12,286 nucleotides of DNA from an uncultured Collinsella sp. (GTDB lineage: Bacteria > Actinomycetota > Coriobacteriia > Coriobacteriales > Coriobacteriaceae). The stretch lies in the NCBI GenBank assembly GCA_902493835.1, contig CABURG010000042.1, forward strand, positions 1 through 12,286. The letters are read 5' to 3'. The notes under the pieces are model-generated. The model was not told the origin of the DNA. It saw nothing but the letters and a program-made list of their open reading frames with translations, and searched no databases. Below are positions 7,941-12,286 of the stretch, piece by piece. Position 1 is the stretch's first letter, and every line of letters begins with the position of its first letter. A program made the position numbers and the translations under genes.

Positions 7941-7973
7941 GTTAGCCATGGCTAACCGTTTGCCATGGCTAAC
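7941..7973 (-). promoter_or_regulatory. Tandem 16-bp palindromic operators at the feoB promoter
   Basis: Bases 7941-7956 are a perfect 16-bp palindrome, GTTAGCCATGGCTAAC. Bases 7958-7973 repeat it with one change (GTTTGCCATGGCTAAC), so the two sites are 17 bases apart start to start, separated by a single base. They lie between a possible -10 TACAAT (7981-7976, minus strand) and the feoB ribosome binding site, the expected place for a repressor. The half-sites TTAGCC/TTTGCC with GGCTAA resemble sites of DtxR/MntR-type metal regulators, but the spacing differs from the classic DtxR/IdeR box. The regulator is inferred from context. Confidence 0.7.
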
Positions 7974-8023
7974 CAATTGTAACCATGCATGATAGCGCGA
8001 ACATGCAACAACGTTCAATCGAC

Positions 8024-8264
8024 AGATTGGTGCAAGATCGGTGCAAAGGGAATTCTGGGCCGTGGTTTCCCAGACGGGCCTCCTGGGGAAACTGCATCCC
8101 AGAATTCTGGCTCGAAACGGGATATGGTTTCCCAAACAAGCCTCTTGCGGAAAATGCAACCCGGAATCCCCGCCCGAAACGGGACGCACTTTCCCAGTCG
8201 AGGCCCTATGGGAAACTGCATCCCGGAATCCGCGCCCAAACCGGGACGTAGTTTCCGGGCGGGG
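8024..8264. repeat. Tandem array of 62-bp hairpin-forming repeats (3 full units plus a half)
   Basis: Three full units begin at 8079, 8141 and 8203, with an exact 62-base period. Each has a left arm like GGGAAACTGCATCCC (8086, 8148, 8210) and a right arm like GGGACGTAGTTTCCC (8119, 8181, 8243) that are near reverse complements (11 or 12 of 15), so each unit folds into its own hairpin. A fourth right arm sits in register at 8057-8071, but its left partner is not recognisable. Unit 1 also holds the perfect palindrome CCAGAATTCTGG (8099-8110). A period of 62 is not a multiple of three, which argues against a coding repeat. This fills most of the 466-base gap between the feoB start and the esterase stop. 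Confidence 0.85.
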
Positions 8265-8276
8265 CATCAAAACCGA

Positions 8277-8343
8277 AATTGCGGTGGATTAGTTCCCGCT
8301 TGGACTGGTTGGGGCCTTAAATAGGAGCTATTTCACCGCAAGT
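8277..8343. repeat. 67-bp palindromic element, copy 2
   Basis: This copy has the same length and orientation as the element at 4136-4202 and shares 53 of 67 bases. Its arms (8277-8298 and 8322-8343) are imperfect. Three of the four transitions in the paired part become G-U pairs in a plus-strand RNA. It lies 22 bases 3' of the esterase stop codon and could end that transcript; on the minus strand it is followed by tttcggtttt. Confidence 0.8.
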
Positions 8344-8365
8344 TATTGAGGGGATGTCCGTCCTC

Positions 8366-9265
8366 TTACAGATGGCGCTCCAGGAAGCGGAAGGCCAGGC
8401 GAATCCAAGGACGGACTGCCACCTGCTTGTCCTCGTTGTCGACCGCGGTATTGGCGTTGCCGAGCGAAAGGCCGTGGCCACCCTGGTCAAAGACGTGCAT
8501 CTCGCATGCAACACCCTCCTCGGCCATGCGCTGCGCAAACGGATAGACCTGCGCGATCGGCGCCGTCTTGTCGTCCGAAACGCCCCACACAAAGGTCGGG
8601 GGCATCTGGCGCGAAACGTGCGTGGTAGGACAAATGTCGGTCAGGTGCTCATCGGTCGCCTCGCCGCCCATCACCATCGACAGATAGTCGTTGAGCAAAT
8701 CGCGCCCCGTCTTGCCACCCGTCTTGGGCACGCGCAGGTCGATGCGCGGGTCGCGCGTTTGCATATCGCGCACATAGGCAAGGTCGAGCAACGGATAGCC
8801 CAGCACCACGGCGTCGGGACGAATATCCTCCGGACGAGCCCCGGCAAGGCCCGCGAAGGGTCCGGTCTTCCACTGCGTTGCCAGCGAGGCGCAGATCATG
8901 CCACCCGCCGAGAAACCCACGATGCACACGCGCTTGGGATCGACATGCCACTCGTCGGCGTTGGCGCGCACGGTAGCGACCATCTTGGCGAGGTCCGTCT
9001 GCGGGTGCGGAAAGCTCACGTCGCCCGTGGCGCTCGTCACATAGTTGAGTACAAAGGCCTGGTAGCCGCGGTCCAAAAATGCAAACGCCACCGGGTCCTG
9101 CTCGTGCGGAGCGATATGCGTAAACCCGCCTCCGCCGCAGATGATCACCGCGGGGCGGCGGCCATTGGGCTTGTCGGGCAGCGGCTCGGCACCCAGATAC
9201 GTAAACGTCGCCGGATATTCCTCGGTCGGCTCCTCGCCCCACAGCGCATGGTTCTCAATAATCAT
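8366..9265 (-). CDS. Alpha/beta-hydrolase esterase (acetyl esterase / BD-FAE-like)
   Basis: This 299-aa cytoplasmic protein is a serine hydrolase of the alpha/beta-hydrolase fold, closest by eye to acetyl- or xylan-esterase-type enzymes. ICGGGGFTHI (42-51) takes the place of the HGGG oxyanion loop. The nucleophile elbow is GFSAGG (117-122) with Ser119, the acid is Asp231 or Asp232 in WGVSDDKTAP, and the base is His264 in GGHGLSL. The triad is complete and no signal peptide is seen, so it would act on imported acetylated sugars or other small esters. The start at 9265 is chosen for its GGAGGG site 8 bases upstream. The frame is open for a further 318 codons, but that stretch runs antisense through the PTS gene and is not part of this protein. 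The gene is divergent from the PTS gene. Confidence 0.88.
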   Translation of the reverse strand: MIIENHALWGEEPTEEYPATFTYLGAEPLPDKPNGRRPAVIICGGGGFTHIAPHEQDPVAFAFLDRGYQAFVLNYVTSATGDVSFPHPQTDLAKMVATVRANADEWHVDPKRVCIVGFSAGGMICASLATQWKTGPFAGLAGARPEDIRPDAVVLGYPLLDLAYVRDMQTRDPRIDLRVPKTGGKTGRDLLNDYLSMVMGGEATDEHLTDICPTTHVSRQMPPTFVWGVSDDKTAPIAQVYPFAQRMAEEGVACEMHVFDQGGHGLSLGNANTAVDNEDKQVAVRPWIRLAFRFLERHL

Positions 9266-9391
9266 AGGTGCTCCCTCCGTGCGATTCGTACGCACTCGTT
9301 TTTCGCACCTTAGCGTACCCCACTTGAGCCCGCGGCGCAGAAACACCCCCGCAATAAGTTGGCCTTCAACTGATATATCACAAAATCGCTG

Positions 9392-9420
9392 TTCAGAGGT
9401 ATCGTTGGGCAGCGTAAAAT
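9392..9420 (+). promoter_or_regulatory. Candidate promoter of the PTS EIIA gene
   Basis: TTCAGA (9392-9397), a 17-base spacer and TAAAAT (9415-9420) would start transcription near 9427, giving a leader of about 85 bases that contains the palindrome at 9452-9461. The -35 is poor, so this is tentative. Confidence 0.4.
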
Positions 9421-9439
9421 AGGGGCGCTGACCGTGCTG

Positions 9440-9462
9440 GGAAACACGTACGAAACGTTTCC
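9440..9462 (+). promoter_or_regulatory. LacI-type operator candidate upstream of PTS EIIA
   Basis: GAAACGTTTC at 9452-9461 is a perfect 10-bp palindrome with the central CpG typical of LacI/GalR-family and catabolite-control sites. A further GGAAAC at 9440-9445 pairs with GTTTCC at 9457-9462, forming a wider dyad. The same 10-mer occurs once more, downstream of the gene at 10158-10167. The site follows the candidate start of transcription, so it would work as a roadblock-type repressor site. Confidence 0.55.
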
Positions 9463-9511
9463 GGCAAACCACACGCGTGCAACATGCGCGCCTGATACGT
9501 TGGAGGCATCT

Positions 9512-10075
9512 ATGGGTCTGCTCGATTCGCTCAAGTCCACGTTCACTTCGTCGGGCGAGGCGTCCGTTCCGCCCGCAGCAAGCTTCGCTACCCGCGAAGG
9601 CGTCATCTACGCTCCCGTCAACGGCGTGCTCGTCAATCTGAGTGAGGTTCCCGACGAGACCATCGCCTCGGGCATGCTCGGTCAGGGCTACGGCATCGAG
9701 CCCATTACCGGCACCATTTACGCCCCCGCCAACGGCCGCATCGGCGCCACCACCGTCACCAACCACTCCATCGGCATGATCACCGAGGACGGCCTGCGCG
9801 TGTTCATCCATGTTGGCCTGGGCACCGTGGAAATGAATGGCAAGGGTTTTGCCCGCTTTGTCGAGATGGGTGACACGGTCAAGGCCGGCCAGCCGCTCAT
9901 CAGCTTCGACCGCGACGCTATCAAGGCCGCCGGCCACGAGGACATCGTGACCGTCATCGTCTCTGAGCTCGACCGCCTCAAGAGCATCGACCACGTCGGC
10001 GAGTCTGGCACGCTTATCGGCGGCAATCCGCTCGTCAAGCTTGGCGACCCGCTGCTGGTTGCCAAGACCAAGTAG
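9512..10075 (+). CDS. PTS EIIA component, glucose family (Crr-like), stand-alone
   Basis: This 187-aa cytoplasmic phosphocarrier belongs to the glucose EIIA family. It takes phosphate from HPr and passes it to an EIIB domain of a sugar permease. Family landmarks are VYAPVNG-type start IYAPVNGVLV (32-41), GYGIEPITGTIYAPANG (59-75), TNHSIGM with His85 and FIHVGLGTVEMNGKGF with His100. The 15-residue spacing equals that of His75 and His90 in E. coli Crr, so His100 is the expected phosphorylated residue. The first 28 residues form a short extra N-terminal tail. The start at 9512 is preferred for its TTGGAGG 5 bases upstream; an in-frame GTG at 9434 lies ahead of the operator region and lacks a site. 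No EIIB or EIIC is nearby, so it must serve permeases encoded elsewhere and may have a regulatory role as in enteric bacteria. Confidence 0.93.
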   Translation: MGLLDSLKSTFTSSGEASVPPAASFATREGVIYAPVNGVLVNLSEVPDETIASGMLGQGYGIEPITGTIYAPANGRIGATTVTNHSIGMITEDGLRVFIHVGLGTVEMNGKGFARFVEMGDTVKAGQPLISFDRDAIKAAGHEDIVTVIVSELDRLKSIDHVGESGTLIGGNPLVKLGDPLLVAKTK

Positions 10076-10140
10076 CCGAGCATCATCGCATAAAGGCTCA
10101 ACCACCCGTACGTCTTTGCCGCATTTGTGTTGTTGTTTTT

Positions 10141-10176
10141 GCCTATGTAGAGGTTCTGAAACGTTTCTATATAGGC
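10141..10176 (+). promoter_or_regulatory. Dyad with LacI-type palindrome between EIIA and acyltransferase genes
   Basis: GAAACGTTTC (10158-10167) is the same perfect palindrome as at 9452-9461. It lies inside a larger dyad, gcctatgtaga (10141-10151) with tctatataggc (10166-10176), pairing at 10 of 11 positions. No T-run follows the dyad on either strand, while a T-rich tract precedes it on the plus strand, so an operator is more likely than a terminator. TATATA at 10168-10173 could be a -10, but it has no clear -35. Confidence 0.5.
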
Positions 10177-10310
10177 AGCTGAGCATCAACGCAGGTGCGG
10201 CTTTTGCGTAGCGAGGCATCGCCCCGCGGCATGTTGTTCAACCGCACGAACCCCCTTCCTTTGTCCGCGCAGAGCGCTAGACTGCTAGGTCGGCATTGGA
10301 GGAAAGATCG

Positions 10311-12245
10311 ATGCAAAACACACCCACGGGCGCCGCACATGCCGCGCCTCAACGCAACCAACGCATCGTCGCGCTCGACGGGCTCCGCGCCCTCGCCATC
10401 GCCGGCGTCGTCCTATATCACCTTCGCCCCAGCCGCCTGACCGGCGGTTTTTTGGGCGTTACACTCTTCTTTACGCTGAGTGGCTATCTCGCCACCAAAA
10501 GCATTATGCGGGCCACGGCACGCGACGGATTCTCGTACCCGCGCTACATCTGCCGCCGCATTGCGCGCATGATGCCGCCGATCGTCGTGACCATCGCGCT
10601 TACCGCCGTCGCCACCTACATCGCGGCCCCGAGCCTACTCCCTAAGGTGCAGCAGGACGCCCTGCCATCGGCACTCTTTTTGAGCAACTGGTTCTATATC
10701 TTCCGTAACGTCTCGTATTTCGCCGCCGCGGGGCTCCCCTCGCCGCTCACGCACCTGTGGTTCTGCGCTGTCACTATGCAGCTCTATCTGGTGTGGCCGG
10801 TCATCCTTATGGCACTGTGCAGCAAAACCAGGTCGCGCAACACCGCCATCGGCATCACGATCGCATTCGCGCTTGCATCGACGGCAGCCATGGTCCTCAT
10901 GTTTAATCCCACCGCCGACGCATCGCGCGTCTACTACGGAACCGACGCCCGTGCCGCCGAGCTTCTATGCGGAGCCTTAGCCGCCATCGCCGCGCCGCGT
11001 CTGCGCGAGATGCTGAGCGGTGACATCCATATCCCCGGCGCCAACAAGGGCATCTCAAAGGTCAACGCGATTTCTATCGCGTGGCTCGTTGCCGTTATAG
11101 CCGGCGCACTCATGCTGACCGGAGAGAGCGCCTGGCTCTACCGAGGCGGCTTTTTGCTGTTTGCCTTCGTCACCGGACTCCTCATCATCTGCGTGCAGAA
11201 TACGGAGTGCATCGTGCGCCGTCTGTTGTCGGTCAAGCCGCTCGTCTGGTTGGGACAGCGCTCGTTCTCGGTCTATCTGGTGCACTATCCCCTACTGCTT
11301 CTTATGAATCCCGCAACCCGCACTACCCGCATCGCCTGGTGGGAGCAGGTATTACAGCTTGTACTGATTCTTGCGGTAGCCGAGGTTTTCTATCGCCTCG
11401 TCGAATGCCCTTGGTCCCACAAGCCGGCCCAACAGGACAGCACGGCAGGAAAGCACGTCCTCGCGCCCGCCATGGTGCTCCCCGCGCTTGGCGCCGCATG
11501 CGTCGCCGCACTTGCCTTCGCGCCGCTTGACTGGGCAGGCATCGCCACCGCCCGCGCCGAGCAGCTCCGTCCCGAGCTTGCCCAGAACGCGACCTCCGCC
11601 CAGGACAACGGAGCCAACGACAAGGGTGCCGAGCCCGCATCCGGTAAAGAATCCCAACCCAGCGACACCGCATCCGATGACGCCACCAAGCAAAAACCCA
11701 AAGAGGGACCTATCGCCGAAAAGGTCCCCAAGAACCTTGACTGGAAGAGCTTTACCTACGACGAGGCAACCGGAACCTGCGACGCCCGTGTGCTCATGAT
11801 CGGCGACTCGGTCACCGCAGGTGCCCAACCTGGCATTCAGGCGGCGCTTCCCAACGCGTACATCGACGGCGTGGTGAGCCGCCAGTTCTACACCTTCCAG
11901 GATGTCTATGCACAGGACAGCGCCAACTACGATCCAAGCGTGGTCATCTGCGCGCTTGGCACCAACGGCCTCATCCGCGACCCCCAGCAGGTGCAGGACG
12001 TGATTAATGCCGTGGGCGGCAAGCCCATCTACTTTGTGACCGTGCGCGTGCCGCTCGAGCTGCAGGACCGCAATAACCAGATGATTCGTGACGTCTGCGC
12101 CCAAAACGACAACGCCGGCGTCATCGACTGGAACGGCGCCTCGGAGGGCCACAGTGAATACCTCGTCGACGACGGCACACACCTCACCCAGGCGGGAATC
12201 GACACCTACGCCGCCCTCATACGCCAAGCCATCTGCGGGCACTAG
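10311..12245 (+). CDS. OatA-like membrane acyltransferase (family 3) with C-terminal SGNH domain
   Basis: A 644-aa protein with the two-part OatA architecture. Residues about 15-405 are an acyltransferase-3 membrane domain of some 11 helices, opening with ALDGLRALAIAGVVLYH, in which Arg26 and His37 form the R-x10-H signature; FFTLSGYL (53-60) is also typical. A polar, low-complexity linker (about 417-480) leads to an extracytoplasmic SGNH domain: GDSVTAG with nucleophile Ser500, GTNG with Asn552, and DGTHL with Asp621 and His624. By family, the membrane part moves acetyl groups across the membrane and the SGNH part O-acetylates an envelope polymer, often peptidoglycan MurNAc (lysozyme resistance); teichoic or exopolysaccharide targets are also possible. 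The start at 10311 has GGAGG 8 bases upstream; a TTG at 10296 overlaps that site and is rejected. It appears to be a single-gene unit. Confidence 0.92.
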   Translation: MQNTPTGAAHAAPQRNQRIVALDGLRALAIAGVVLYHLRPSRLTGGFLGVTLFFTLSGYLATKSIMRATARDGFSYPRYICRRIARMMPPIVVTIALTAVATYIAAPSLLPKVQQDALPSALFLSNWFYIFRNVSYFAAAGLPSPLTHLWFCAVTMQLYLVWPVILMALCSKTRSRNTAIGITIAFALASTAAMVLMFNPTADASRVYYGTDARAAELLCGALAAIAAPRLREMLSGDIHIPGANKGISKVNAISIAWLVAVIAGALMLTGESAWLYRGGFLLFAFVTGLLIICVQNTECIVRRLLSVKPLVWLGQRSFSVYLVHYPLLLLMNPATRTTRIAWWEQVLQLVLILAVAEVFYRLVECPWSHKPAQQDSTAGKHVLAPAMVLPALGAACVAALAFAPLDWAGIATARAEQLRPELAQNATSAQDNGANDKGAEPASGKESQPSDTASDDATKQKPKEGPIAEKVPKNLDWKSFTYDEATGTCDARVLMIGDSVTAGAQPGIQAALPNAYIDGVVSRQFYTFQDVYAQDSANYDPSVVICALGTNGLIRDPQQVQDVINAVGGKPIYFVTVRVPLELQDRNNQMIRDVCAQNDNAGVIDWNGASEGHSEYLVDDGTHLTQAGIDTYAALIRQAICGH

Positions 12246-12286
12246 GCAACGCAAAATCGGCGCTTGCGCGGTGCCCACGTCACGCC
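12246..12286. other. Right-end spacer
   Basis: Only 41 bases follow the acyltransferase stop. No clear terminator or gene start is visible before the window ends. Confidence 0.5.

Larger units (their letters stand above)
9266..9511. other. Divergent intergenic region, esterase / PTS EIIA
   Basis: No gene is seen in these 246 bases. They must carry the promoters of both neighbours. For the plus strand a candidate -10 TAAAAT lies at 9415-9420, with a weak -35 TTCAGA at 9392-9397 (17-base spacer). A LacI-type palindrome follows at 9452-9461. No convincing minus-strand promoter was found. Confidence 0.5.

Noticed and set aside
8017..8264. CRISPR-like array in the feoB upstream region
   Set aside because: The repeats are contiguous with arms and loops all varying; there are no identical repeats with unique spacers and no cas genes nearby.
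7896..8270. 124-codon minus-strand frame running across the 62-bp repeats and overlapping the feoB start
   Set aside because: The repeat period is not a multiple of three, no ribosome binding site is seen, and it crosses the operators; it is open by chance in G+C-rich repeats.
9434..9511. GTG start for the PTS EIIA gene
   Set aside because: It has no ribosome binding site and covers the LacI-type palindrome; the ATG at 9512 has TTGGAGG at good spacing.
10141..10176. Intrinsic terminator after the PTS EIIA gene
   Set aside because: The dyad has no T-run after it on either strand and contains the operator-like palindrome, so it is listed as a regulatory site.
9266..10219. Upstream extension of the esterase frame (318 codons)
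   Set aside because: It runs antisense through the well-supported PTS EIIA gene, while the ATG at 9265 has a good ribosome binding site and begins the hydrolase domain.
11352..12278. 308-codon minus-strand frame opposite the SGNH domain
   Set aside because: It is antisense to a domain with intact catalytic residues; the Gly/Val-rich translation is typical of a G+C-rich shadow frame.

Overview
The window is G+C-rich DNA with compact, mostly leaderless-intergenic gene packing, strong GGAGG-type ribosome binding sites, a fused FeoA-FeoB iron transporter, an OatA-like acetyltransferase and many dispersed palindromes between genes. This fits a Gram-positive, high-G+C gut bacterium; my best guess is Coriobacteriia, Collinsella-like. 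That is inference from style and gene content, not a database match.

Layout. Bases 1-226 hold a nested inverted repeat (35-bp perfect arms) and no gene. A class I/II aminotransferase (227-1363, minus) is divergent from an unrecognised 220-aa protein that looks flavodoxin/FMN-reductase-like (1457-2119, plus). That gene converges, with 1 base between stop codons, on a two-gene minus-strand operon: a GH13 alpha-amylase-type glycosidase (2688-4064) followed 3 bases later by a hypoxanthine-type DNA glycosylase (2121-2684). Next, all on the minus strand, come a SotB-like MFS sugar-efflux transporter (4218-5414, own promoter), the FeoA-FeoB ferrous iron transporter (5539-7899) and an alpha/beta-hydrolase esterase (8366-9265). 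On the plus strand follow an orphan glucose-type PTS EIIA protein (9512-10075) and an OatA-like membrane acyltransferase with a C-terminal SGNH domain (10311-12245).

The coding content is ordinary housekeeping and accessory metabolism: sugar handling (GH13, SotB-like, EIIA-Glc), iron uptake, envelope acetylation and repair. No defence system, phage, insertion sequence, tRNA, rRNA or CRISPR was seen. The unusual material is intergenic: (a) a 3.5-unit tandem array of 62-bp hairpin-forming repeats upstream of feoB; (b) two 67-bp copies of one dispersed palindrome, each just 3' of a minus-strand gene, in direct orientation around the sotB-like/feoB block; (c) two tandem 16-bp palindromes at the feoB promoter, probably a metal-repressor operator; (d) the same 10-bp LacI-type palindrome on both sides of the PTS gene; and (e) the nested inverted repeat at the left end.
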